From the NCBI GenBank assembly GCA_023386515.1, contig JAEWJQ010000232.1:1-8312 (forward strand): a stretch of 8,312 nt of DNA, in the 5' to 3' direction. Both the position numbers and the translations under genes were made by a program. Origin of the DNA: Pseudomonadota bacterium (GTDB lineage: Bacteria > Pseudomonadota > Alphaproteobacteria > Sphingomonadales > Sphingomonadaceae). A model generated the notes under the pieces. That model saw only the letters and a program-made list of their open reading frames with translations, made no database searches and had not been told where the DNA came from. Shown here one piece after another: positions 1 to 5,512 of the stretch. Each line of letters starts with the position of its first letter. The first letter of the stretch is position 1.

Positions 1-243
1 GCGCAGGGCAAGACCCTGAAGCTGCAGCTCGGCTACAGCCACGACGTCAACATCGACGTGCCGGAAGGCATCGAGGTGAAGACGCCGGACGCCACCACCG
101 TCGAGATCAGCGGTTCGGACAAGCAGAAGGTTGGCCAGCTGGCCGCCGAGATCCGCCGCTGGCGCAAGCCGGAGCCGTACAAGGGCAAGGGCATCAAGTA
201 CGACGGCGAGTTCATCTTCCGCAAGGAAGGGAAGAAGAAGTAA
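1..243 (+). CDS. rplF: Large-subunit ribosomal protein L6 (uL6), 3' part
   Basis: The window opens inside this gene; the last 80 codons and the TAA stop are present and the start lies upstream. uL6 is a 50S protein that binds 23S rRNA near the GTPase-associated region and the sarcin-ricin loop. The visible part is the C-terminal domain: a beta-rich segment ([11 protein letters not shown], then VPEGIEV) followed by the family's conserved C-terminal basic stretch, with the motif [10 protein letters not shown] and a lysine-rich end (FRKEGKKK). These are hallmark L6 residues. The stop codon overlaps the rplR start (TAATG), which indicates translational coupling in the spc operon. Identification is by motif and by position directly before rplR and rpsE. 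GTG at 58 is an internal valine codon, not a start. Confidence 0.96.
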   Translation, partial: AQGKTLKLQLGYSHDVNIDVPEGIEVKTPDATTVEISGSDKQKVGQLAAEIRRWRKPEPYKGKGIKYDGEFIFRKEGKKK

Positions 244-599
244 TGACCAAGGGTCTCTCTCTGTTCGAGAAGCGCCGTCGGCGCAATCGCACCGCGCTGA
301 AGGCGCGGGCCGGTGGCCGTGCGCGGCTGTCGGTGCATCGTTCGGGCAAGCACATCTATGCCCAGGTGATCGACGACGAGGCGGGCAAGACCGTCGCTTC
401 GGCCTCGACGCTGGAAAAGGGTGCGCGCGACACGTCGGGCGCCAACGTCGCTGCGGCGACCGAGGTCGGCAAGCGCGTCGCGGAAGCGGCGAAGGCGGCC
501 GGTGTCACGCAGGTCGTGTTCGACCGTGGTGGCTTCCTGTTCCACGGCCGCGTCAAGGCGCTCGCCGAAGCGGCTCGTGAAGCCGGACTGGAGTTCTAA
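243..599 (+). CDS. rplR: Large-subunit ribosomal protein L18 (uL18)
   Basis: uL18 binds 5S rRNA together with uL5 and helps dock the 5S particle in the central protuberance of the 50S subunit. The product has 118 residues, the normal bacterial length. It begins with a strongly basic tail (about residues 9-25, [14 protein letters not shown]) that contacts RNA. The core follows, with [18 protein letters not shown] at about 28-45 and the C-terminal motif [24 protein letters not shown], both typical of L18. The ATG at 243 overlaps the rplF stop by one base (TAATG), and the purine-rich end of rplF (AGGGAAGAAG) can serve as ribosome binding site. rpsE starts two bases after the stop. Long open frames in the other reading phases here are GC-bias shadows. 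Confidence 0.97.
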   Translation: MTKGLSLFEKRRRRNRTALKARAGGRARLSVHRSGKHIYAQVIDDEAGKTVASASTLEKGARDTSGANVAAATEVGKRVAEAAKAAGVTQVVFDRGGFLFHGRVKALAEAAREAGLEF

Positions 600-601
600 A
601 G

Positions 602-1360
602 ATGGCTGACGACAACAACGTGCAGCCCGCAGCGGCTGAAGGCGCGCCGCAGGACGCGCAGCAGGGCCTGGGCCAGGGCGGCTTCGGCGGTCCGGGCGGT
701 GGTCGCGGTCCGCGTGGCGGTCGTGGCGGCGGTCGCGGTCCGGGTGGTCCGGGCGGCAATCGTGGCGGCCGTGACGGCAACCGCGGTCGTCGTGACGACC
801 GTCGTGGCGGTCAGGACGATGGCGGCGAAGAGCTGATCGAGAAGCTGGTCCACATCAACCGCGTCTCGAAGACGGTGAAGGGCGGCAAGCGCTTCGGCTT
901 CGCGGCGCTGGTCGTCGTCGGCGACGGCAAGGGCCGGGTTGGCTTCGGTCATGGCAAGGCGCGCGAAGTGCCGGAAGCCATCTCCAAGGCGACCGCTTCG
1001 GCGAAGAAGGCGATGGTCCGCGTGCCGCTGCGCGAGGGTCGTACCCTGCACCATGACGGCAACGGCCACTTCGGTGCCGGCCGCGTCACCGTCCGCTCGG
1101 CGCCGCAGGGCACCGGCATCATCGCGGGTGGCCCTATGCGCGCCATCTTCGAGAGCCTGGGCGTCGCCGACGTGGTGACCAAGTCGATCGGGACCTCGAA
1201 CCCGTACAACATGATCCGCGCCACCTTCGAGGCGCTGACCGACCAGACTTCGCCGAAGGCGGTCGCTCAGCGTCGTGGCAAGAAGATCGCCGACCTGCTC
1301 GGTCGCGGTGGTGCCGACAAGGGCGTCGCCGAGGCCGAAGCCGCGGCCGTCACGGAGTAA
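602..1360 (+). CDS. rpsE: Small-subunit ribosomal protein S5 (uS5) with long Gly/Arg-rich N-terminal extension
   Basis: uS5 is a 30S protein next to the mRNA entry channel, involved in decoding accuracy and mRNA unwinding. The product has 252 residues against about 167 in E. coli. The canonical part runs from about residue 77 ([20 protein letters not shown]) through the double-stranded RNA-binding-like domain ([20 protein letters not shown]) and the C-terminal domain (EGTGIIAGG equivalent [13 protein letters not shown], then [13 protein letters not shown]). Residues about 22-73 are a low-complexity stretch rich in RG, RGG and GGP and probably disordered. A further Ala/Glu-rich tail ends the protein. 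The start is ATG 602 with GGAG at 590-593, eight bases upstream and inside rplR. The extension is in frame with no alternative start near residue 77, so it appears to be a real part of the gene. Confidence 0.97.
   Translation: MADDNNVQPAAAEGAPQDAQQGLGQGGFGGPGGGRGPRGGRGGGRGPGGPGGNRGGRDGNRGRRDDRRGGQDDGGEELIEKLVHINRVSKTVKGGKRFGFAALVVVGDGKGRVGFGHGKAREVPEAISKATASAKKAMVRVPLREGRTLHHDGNGHFGAGRVTVRSAPQGTGIIAGGPMRAIFESLGVADVVTKSIGTSNPYNMIRATFEALTDQTSPKAVAQRRGKKIADLLGRGGADKGVAEAEAAAVTE
683..812 (+). repeat. Low-complexity GGT/CGT-rich coding repeat in rpsE
   Basis: This stretch encodes the Gly/Arg-rich part of S5. It is built from irregular repeats of the units GGCGGT, CGTGGC and GGTCGCGGTCCG; the last occurs twice, near 703 and 730. 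The repeat is degenerate at the DNA level, so slippage could change the number of RG units between strains. It reads through in frame and does not disrupt the gene. Confidence 0.6.
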
Positions 1361-1366
1361 CGCACG

Positions 1367-1543
1367 ATGGCGACGATCAAGATCAAGCAGACCGGTTCGC
1401 CGATCCGCCGCACCAAGGACCAGCGCGCGACGCTGGTCGGCCTTGGCCTCAACAAGATGCACAAGGTGTCGGAGCTCGAGGATACCCCCGAGGTCCGCGG
1501 CATGATCCGCAAGGTCCAGCACATGGTCGAGGTTCAGGGCTAA
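1367..1543 (+). CDS. rpmD: Large-subunit ribosomal protein L30 (uL30)
   Basis: uL30 is a small 50S protein that binds 23S rRNA on the solvent side. The gene encodes 58 residues, the usual bacterial length (E. coli 59). The sequence starts [15 protein letters not shown], continues with the conserved helix [16 protein letters not shown] (about 18-33), and ends with [18 protein letters not shown], which together form the L30 signature. It sits six bases after rpsE, with a GGAG ribosome binding site at 1354-1357 in the last codons of rpsE, nine bases before ATG 1367. The gene order rpsE-rpmD-rplO confirms it. A strong terminator-like hairpin follows 30 bases after the stop, which is unusual at this place in the operon. 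Confidence 0.97.
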   Translation: MATIKIKQTGSPIRRTKDQRATLVGLGLNKMHKVSELEDTPEVRGMIRKVQHMVEVQG

Positions 1544-1574
1544 TCGCCCCTACCCGACCTAGTGACAAATACGG

Positions 1575-1605
1575 GGAAGGGGGCTAACCGGCCCCCTTCC
1601 TTTTT
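1575..1605 (+). terminator. Intrinsic terminator between rpmD and rplO
   Basis: A perfect 10-bp stem, GGAAGGGGGC (1575-1584) pairing with GCCCCCTTCC (1591-1600), encloses the 6-base loop TAACCG and is followed directly by five T (1601-1605). This is the standard form of a rho-independent terminator on the plus strand. It lies inside the spc operon, where transcription normally continues into rplO and secY. It may therefore act partially, as an attenuator, or be overridden by antitermination; which of these applies cannot be seen from sequence. Confidence 0.8.
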
Positions 1606-1619
1606 CCGATTTTCCACCA

Positions 1620-1636
1620 CCCGGCCTATCGCCGGG
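1620..1636 (+). other. Small hairpin in the rplO leader
   Basis: CCCGGC (1620-1625) and GCCGGG (1631-1636) pair around the loop CTATC, ending about 20 bases before the rplO ribosome binding site. It has no T tract, so it is not a terminator. It could stabilise the 5' end of the rplO-secY message or be incidental in GC-rich DNA. Confidence 0.35.
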
Positions 1637-1667
1637 AGCGCGACAAAAGCGAAAGCGAGTGGATATC

Positions 1668-2210
1668 ATGAAGCTCAACGAACTCCGCGACAACCAGGGT
1701 GCCCGCAAGTCCAAGATCCGCGTCGGTCGCGGCATCGGCTCGGGCAAGGGCAAGACCGGCGGCCGCGGCGTCAAGGGTCAGAAGAGCCGCGAGGGCGTCA
1801 GCATCGCCGGCTTCGAGGGCGGCCAGATGCCGCTCCACATGCGTCTGCCGAAGCGCGGCTTCAACAACATCTTCGCCAAGGATTATGCGACGGTGAACAC
1901 CGGCGCGATCCAGAAGGCGATCGATTCGGGCAAGCTGAAGGCCGAGGGCACGATCGACCAGGCGGCGCTGAAGGCGGCCGGTCTGGTGCGTGGCGGCAAG
2001 GACGGCGTCCGTCTGCTCGGCAAGGGCGATCTGACCGCGAAGCTGGCGTTCACCGTCGCCGGTGTCTCCGCCTCGGCGCGCGAGATGATCGAAAAGGCCG
2101 GCGGCTCGGTCGACGTGCCGACGATCGTCCCGGCGTCGGAGAAGGCCGCCGCCAAGAAGGGCGTGCAGTACAAGGCCCGCCAGGAAAAGAAGGCGTCGTT
2201 CAAGGCGTAA
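1668..2210 (+). CDS. rplO: Large-subunit ribosomal protein L15 (uL15)
   Basis: uL15 is a 50S assembly protein that binds domain II of 23S rRNA. The product has 180 residues, longer than E. coli L15 (144) because of a basic C-terminal tail (about 150-180, ending [18 protein letters not shown]), a form common in alphaproteobacteria. The N-terminus [20 protein letters not shown], the glycine-rich RNA-binding loop [20 protein letters not shown] (about 20-39) and the segment [18 protein letters not shown] are diagnostic. I chose ATG 1668 over an in-frame GTG at 1659 because the family begins MKLNE/MKLN and GAGTGG (1657-1662) can serve as ribosome binding site. The gene lies downstream of an intrinsic terminator; I see no clear promoter between the two. 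Confidence 0.96.
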   Translation: MKLNELRDNQGARKSKIRVGRGIGSGKGKTGGRGVKGQKSREGVSIAGFEGGQMPLHMRLPKRGFNNIFAKDYATVNTGAIQKAIDSGKLKAEGTIDQAALKAAGLVRGGKDGVRLLGKGDLTAKLAFTVAGVSASAREMIEKAGGSVDVPTIVPASEKAAAKKGVQYKARQEKKASFKA

Positions 2211-2219
2211 GCCGTTCGC

Positions 2220-2330
2220 TTCCCGCGTCATGCCGGACTCGGTCCGGCATCCACCGATCCGCAAAAGCCACGTAAGCGGTGTTGGCGGAACGGTGGACCC
2301 CGGAACCAGTCCGGGGTGACGAGGCGGGAA
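2220..2330. repeat. Nested palindromic intergenic repeat (REP/BIME-like doublet) between rplO and secY
   Basis: Two related hairpin units lie head to head. The left unit has ATGCCGGAC (2230-2238) pairing with GTCCGGCAT (2242-2250). The right unit has ACCCCGGA (2297-2304) pairing with TCCGGGGT (2310-2317). The right unit read in reverse complement matches the left almost base for base (CGTCAnnCCGGACT, then TCCGGnnTCCACC), so the pair forms one long imperfect inverted repeat. Its outer arms are TTCCCGC (2220-2226) and GCGGGAA (2324-2330), and inner arms CCACCG/CGGTGG and TCCGC/GCGGA continue it. Such dispersed 'CATGCCGGACT...GTCCGGCATCC' elements are, from memory, common between genes of sphingomonads and other alphaproteobacteria. 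There is no T tract and no coding sense. Confidence 0.8.
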
Positions 2331-2365
2331 CGGGCTCACGAGAGCCGACGGACAACGCCGGGCAT

Positions 2366-2393
2366 TAGACAAGGCGCAGCAAGCGCCTATATG
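2366..2393 (+). promoter_or_regulatory. Possible sigma70-type promoter upstream of secY
   Basis: TAGACA (2366-2371) resembles the -35 box (5 of 6 to TTGACA), and TATATG (2388-2393) could be the -10 box (4 of 6 to TATAAT), 16 bases apart. The spacer contains the small inverted repeat AGGCGC/GCGCCT (2372-2377 and 2383-2388). Transcription would start about 50 bases before secY. The long rplO-secY gap and the terminator upstream of rplO make a separate promoter for secY-adk plausible, but alphaproteobacterial promoters are degenerate and this is only a match by eye. Confidence 0.35.
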
Positions 2394-2451
2394 AGCGGCG
2401 GGGGCGGACACACGCTTACCCGCCGTTTCTGTTTCCAGGACACCGATACGC

Positions 2452-3816
2452 ATGGCATCCGCAGCCGACCAGATGGCGCAAAGCATCAGCCTGGCGAAGT
2501 TCGCCCAGGCCACCGACCTCAAGAAGAGGCTTTGGTTTACGATCGGCGCGCTGATCGTCTTCCGCCTGCTCAGCTACGTGCCGCTGCCGGGTATCGACCC
2601 GACCGTGCTTGGCCAGCTGTCGCAGCGGACCAGCGGCGGTGTGCTCGACTTCTTCAACACCTTCTCGGGCGGTGCGCTGACCCGCATGTCGCTGATCGCG
2701 CTCGGCGTGATGCCTTACATCACCGCCTCGATTGTCGTGCAGCTCGCGACCTCGCTGTCGCCGCAGCTCGCCGCGATCAAGAAGGAAGGCGAATCGGGGC
2801 GCAAGAAGCTCAACCAATATACCCGCTACGGCACGGTCGCGCTGACCGCGGTGCAGGGCTATTTCATCGCCGTCGGCCTGGAGGCATTCGGCGCCAGCCA
2901 GGGCGTGCAGGCGGTGATCGAGCCGGGCATGACCTTCCGCATCGCGGCGGTCATCTCGCTGATCGGCGGCACCATGTTCCTGATGTGGCTGGGCGAGCAG
3001 ATCACCAGCCGCGGCATCGGCAACGGCACCAGCCTGATCATCATGGCCGGCATCGTCGCCCATCTGCCGACCACGCTGGTCAATTTGCTTGAGGGCGGTC
3101 GGTCGGGATCGATCGACGCGGTGCGCCTGATCGGCATCATCGCAGCGGTCGTGTTCCTCGTCCTGTTCATCTGCTTCATGGAGCGGGCGCAGCGCCGCAT
3201 CCTGATCCAATATCCCAAGCGCCAGACGCAGCGCGGCATGCAGGCGGATCGCAGCCATCTGCCGCTGAAGCTCAACACCGCGGGCGTGATCCCGCCGATC
3301 TTCGCCTCGTCGCTGCTGCTGATGCCGCTGACGATCAGTCAGTTCGCCGGCCAGCATGTCGCGGGCGAGAGCAAATGGGGTGACTTCATCATCACCCTCA
3401 ACCAGTATCTGCAGCACGGCAGCCCGGTGTATATGGCGCTCTATGCCGCCGGCATCATCTTCTTCTCGTTCTTCTACACCGCCGTCGTCTTCAATCCGGA
3501 AGAGACCGCGGACAATCTGAAGCGCTACGGCGGCTTCATCCCCGGCATCCGGCCGGGCAAGAACACCGAGACCTATTTCGATTATGTCCTGACGCGCATC
3601 ACCGTGATCGGTGCCGCCTATCTGGTCATCATCTGCCTCCTCCCCGAATATCTCGTCTCGGCCCTGTCGATTCCCTTCTATCTCGGCGGCACCAGTCTGC
3701 TGATCGTCGTCAACGTGACGATGGACACGGTGACGCAGATCCAGAGCCACCTGCTCGCCCACCAATATGGCGACCTGATCAAGAAGGCGAAGCTGAAGGG
3801 CGGACGCCTGCGCTGA
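2452..3816 (+). CDS. secY: Sec translocon channel subunit SecY
   Basis: SecY forms the protein-conducting channel of the inner membrane with SecE and SecG; SecA or translating ribosomes dock on its cytoplasmic loops. The product has 454 residues (E. coli 443) with ten predicted membrane helices, roughly at 28-44, 78-100, 125-145, 163-182, 190-210, 222-243, 279-298, 322-345, 383-400 and 403-425. Diagnostic segments are GGVLDFFNTFSGGALTRMS (62-80, plug region), LGVMPYITASI (84-94), GEQITSRGIGNGTSLII (181-197) and the C5 loop NPEETADNLKRYGGFIPGIR (348-367), whose final arginine corresponds to the functionally critical Arg357 of E. coli. ATG 2452 follows AGGA (2437-2440) by 11 bases. A palindromic repeat and a possible promoter lie upstream; adk follows after 31 bases. 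Confidence 0.98.
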   Translation: MASAADQMAQSISLAKFAQATDLKKRLWFTIGALIVFRLLSYVPLPGIDPTVLGQLSQRTSGGVLDFFNTFSGGALTRMSLIALGVMPYITASIVVQLATSLSPQLAAIKKEGESGRKKLNQYTRYGTVALTAVQGYFIAVGLEAFGASQGVQAVIEPGMTFRIAAVISLIGGTMFLMWLGEQITSRGIGNGTSLIIMAGIVAHLPTTLVNLLEGGRSGSIDAVRLIGIIAAVVFLVLFICFMERAQRRILIQYPKRQTQRGMQADRSHLPLKLNTAGVIPPIFASSLLLMPLTISQFAGQHVAGESKWGDFIITLNQYLQHGSPVYMALYAAGIIFFSFFYTAVVFNPEETADNLKRYGGFIPGIRPGKNTETYFDYVLTRITVIGAAYLVIICLLPEYLVSALSIPFYLGGTSLLIVVNVTMDTVTQIQSHLLAHQYGDLIKKAKLKGGRLR

Positions 3817-3847
3817 GCGGGTCATCGACGGAAAAGGGGATCAACGC

Positions 3848-4498
3848 GTGAACATCATCCTTCTCGGGCCGCCGGGGGCGGGCAAGGGCACCCAGGCGCA
3901 GCGGTTGATGACGACCCGCGGTATGGTGCAGCTGTCCACCGGCGACATGCTGCGCGCCGCGGTCAAGGCAGGCTCGCCCGTCGGCCAGCAGGCGAAGGCG
4001 GTGATGGACGCCGGTCAGCTCGTCTCTGACGAGATTGTCTCCGCGCTGATCGGCGAGCGGCTTGATCAGGGCATCGGTGGCGGCGCGATCTTCGACGGCT
4101 ATCCGCGTACCGCGGCGCAGGCGGCATCGCTCGACGGACTGCTGGAGGAGCGCGACCAGACGCTCGACTTCGTCATCGAACTGGAAGTCGACGAGGCGGC
4201 GCTGATCGAGCGTGTCGAGGGGCGCTACACCTGCGCGGTGTGCGGCACCGGCTATCACGATCGGTTCAAGCTGCCCAAGGTGGCGGGCGTCTGCGACGTC
4301 TGCGGTTCCACCGAGTTCAAGCGCCGGCCGGACGACAATGCGGCAACCGTGCGCACGCGCATGGCCGAATATCGCGCCAAGACCGCGCCGATCCTGCCGA
4401 TCTACGAAAGCCGTGGGCTGGTCCATCGCGTCAACGGCATGGCCGACATCGACCATGTCGCCCAGGCGATCGACACGATCCTCGACGGGCGCGGCTGA
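3848..4498 (+). CDS. adk: Adenylate kinase, long form with Cys4 (zinc-type) LID domain
   Basis: The cytosolic enzyme interconverts ATP + AMP and 2 ADP. The 216-residue product has the P-loop GPPGAGKGT (7-15), the AMP-binding segment STGDMLRAAV (30-39), FDGYPRT (82-88), and the LID domain at about 122-160 with the late motif RRPDD (159-163). Four cysteines, C129-x2-C132 and C149-x2-C152, have the spacing of the structural zinc site found in many bacterial adenylate kinases; E. coli Adk lacks this cluster. Translation starts at GTG 3848, supported by AAGGGGA (3834-3840) eight bases upstream and by the family N-terminus (M)NIILLGPPG. The 31-base gap after secY implies co-transcription. In most alphaproteobacteria rpsM would follow; here a two-component system intervenes. 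Confidence 0.97.
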   Translation: MNIILLGPPGAGKGTQAQRLMTTRGMVQLSTGDMLRAAVKAGSPVGQQAKAVMDAGQLVSDEIVSALIGERLDQGIGGGAIFDGYPRTAAQAASLDGLLEERDQTLDFVIELEVDEAALIERVEGRYTCAVCGTGYHDRFKLPKVAGVCDVCGSTEFKRRPDDNAATVRTRMAEYRAKTAPILPIYESRGLVHRVNGMADIDHVAQAIDTILDGRG

Positions 4499-4546
4499 GC
4501 CCGCGGTCGCTTCCGGCATGCGCCTGCTGATCGTGCCGACCAAGCG

Positions 4547-4576
4547 AACATGACATGTTTTTCATATTGATTTCAT
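4547..4576. promoter_or_regulatory. AT-rich putative operator/promoter region: palindrome plus 11-bp-phased direct repeat
   Basis: AACATGACATGTT (4547-4559) is a perfect 13-bp palindrome centred on one A. Directly after it, TTTCAT occurs at 4560-4565 and again at 4571-4576, that is, with an 11-bp period. Tandem half-sites one helical turn apart are typical of OmpR/PhoB-family regulators, and such a regulator is encoded just downstream. ATGACA (4550-4555) could be a -35 box, but I find no convincing -10 partner. The patch stands out as AT-rich between GC-rich coding DNA. The functional assignment is inference. Confidence 0.4.
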
Positions 4577-4599
4577 CGTGATGGCAGGCATTTCCGCCT

Positions 4600-4710
4600 A
4601 GAGGTCGGAGCCAGGCCGTTCCGGCCGACGCAGTTTCGACAGGATCGGTGCCCGACACTCCCGGGGGTGCCGTGGGGGGCCGGCGGAGAGTTGCTTTCCG
4701 CCGGCCTTTT
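4600..4710 (+). ncRNA. Candidate structured RNA: small RNA or attenuated leader of the two-component operon
   Basis: No credible open frame covers this stretch, but several helices can form: GTCGG/CCGAC (4604-4608 with 4625-4629) or the competing GGCCG/CGGCC (4614-4618 with 4622-4626); TCGG/CCGA (4645-4648 with 4652-4655); CACTC/GGGTG with a CCGG tetraloop (4656-4669); and a final strong terminator hairpin with a T tract. An AT-rich regulatory patch lies just upstream. The arrangement fits an independent small RNA of about 110 nt or a leader that controls readthrough into the response-regulator gene. I recognise no known RNA family, and the 5' end is a guess. Confidence 0.35.
4678..4710 (+). 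terminator. Intrinsic terminator between adk and the response-regulator gene
   Basis: GGCCGGCGGA (4678-4687) pairs perfectly with TCCGCCGGCC (4697-4706) around a 9-base loop, followed by TTTT (4707-4710). It would end the secY-adk transcript or a small RNA starting after adk. It lies only 33 bases before the GTG of the response-regulator gene, so that gene needs either readthrough or a promoter overlapping this hairpin. Confidence 0.75.
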
Positions 4711-4743
4711 CCGTCATAGGTTGCGGCACGAGGGGAAGGACGC

Positions 4744-5433
4744 GTGACCCGGAAGATCCTGATCGTCGAGGATGATAGCTCGACCTCCGCTTATCTGGCC
4801 AAGGGACTGTCGGAGGCCGGATACACCGTCGAGACGGCGCACGACGGCCGCGACGGGCTGTTCCTGGCGAGCGAAGGCATCTTCGACCTGGTCATCGCCG
4901 ACCGCATGCTGCCGGGCATCGACGGACTGTCGATGGTGAGCGCGATCCGCGCCGCCGGCATCGCGACCCCGGTGCTGGTCCTGTCCGCGCTCGCCGCCGT
5001 CGACGACCGGGTTGACGGGCTCAAGGCCGGCGCGGACGATTATCTGTGCAAGCCCTTCTCCTTCGCCGAACTGTCCGCGCGAATCGAGGCGCTGGTCCGC
5101 CGCACGGATCGCGCTGCGGCGGAGCCGACGCGCACCCGGCTGGCGGTCGGCGATCTGGAGATCGACCTGCTCGCCCGGCATGTCACGCGGGCGGGCCGCA
5201 CGATCCCGCTCGGCGCGCGCGAATTCAACCTGCTCGAGTTCCTTGCCCGCCACGCCGGCCAGGTGGTGACGCGGACGATGATGCTGGAGAAGATCTGGAA
5301 CTACCATTTCGATCCCGGCTCCAATGTCGTCGACGTGCATATCGGCCGGCTGCGTCGCAAGCTGGAGGACGGCTTCGGTTCGCCGATCCTGCATACCGTG
5401 CGCGGCGCCGGCTACCGGCTGGCGGCGGACTGA
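4744..5433 (+). CDS. OmpR/PhoB-family response regulator
   Basis: A cytoplasmic transcription factor controlled by phosphorylation. The 229-residue product, a normal length, has a receiver domain (about 3-118) with acidic residues E9, D10 and D11, phosphoacceptor D53 in VIADRMLPGIDGL, switch residue S81 and conserved K103 in YLCKPF. A winged-helix DNA-binding domain (about 128-227) contains LGAREFNLLEFLARHAGQVV, the recognition region VVDVHIGRLRRKLE and the terminal wing TVRGAGYRL. The start is GTG 4744, preceded by AGGGGAAGGA (4731-4740). The histidine kinase gene follows after 79 bases in the same direction, so the two are a cognate pair. The subfamily resembles heavy-metal or envelope-stress regulators, but the signal and the targets cannot be told from sequence. 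A tandem TTTCAT motif 170 bases upstream could be an autoregulatory site. Confidence 0.93.
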   Translation: MTRKILIVEDDSSTSAYLAKGLSEAGYTVETAHDGRDGLFLASEGIFDLVIADRMLPGIDGLSMVSAIRAAGIATPVLVLSALAAVDDRVDGLKAGADDYLCKPFSFAELSARIEALVRRTDRAAAEPTRTRLAVGDLEIDLLARHVTRAGRTIPLGAREFNLLEFLARHAGQVVTRTMMLEKIWNYHFDPGSNVVDVHIGRLRRKLEDGFGSPILHTVRGAGYRLAAD

Positions 5434-5512
5434 TCGCGCGGCCGGATGATCGTCGCCGCGGATTGGCCGATCGTATGACGGCCCCGGCGCCAACCTCGCG
5501 CGGGTTTCGACC

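Noticed and set aside
596..1522. 308-codon minus-strand open frame opposite rpsE and rpmD
   Set aside because: It mirrors S5, including the Gly/Arg repeat read backwards as Thr/Ala repeats; no independent evidence.
1659..1667. Upstream GTG start for rplO
   Set aside because: The L15 family starts at MKLN; the GTG overlaps the likely ribosome binding site of ATG 1668.
1562..2275. 237-codon plus-strand frame overlapping rplO and running into the palindromic repeat
   Set aside because: It is a frame shadow of rplO, would start within the terminator region and ends inside the repeat; L15 occupies the true frame.
2416..3825. 469-codon open frame on the minus strand opposite secY
   Set aside because: Its product is an Asp/Arg/His-rich string without domains. 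The plus strand encodes an unmistakable SecY over the same bases; GC-rich codon bias creates such shadows.
4547..4562. Palindrome AACATGACATGTT followed by T run as a terminator of adk
   Set aside because: The palindrome has a single-base centre, so an RNA hairpin would have only about four weak A/T-rich pairs; a DNA-level operator is more plausible, and a proper terminator lies at 4678-4710.
5446..5478. 10-codon open frame between the regulator and kinase genes
   Set aside because: Too short and without a ribosome binding site; likely chance.
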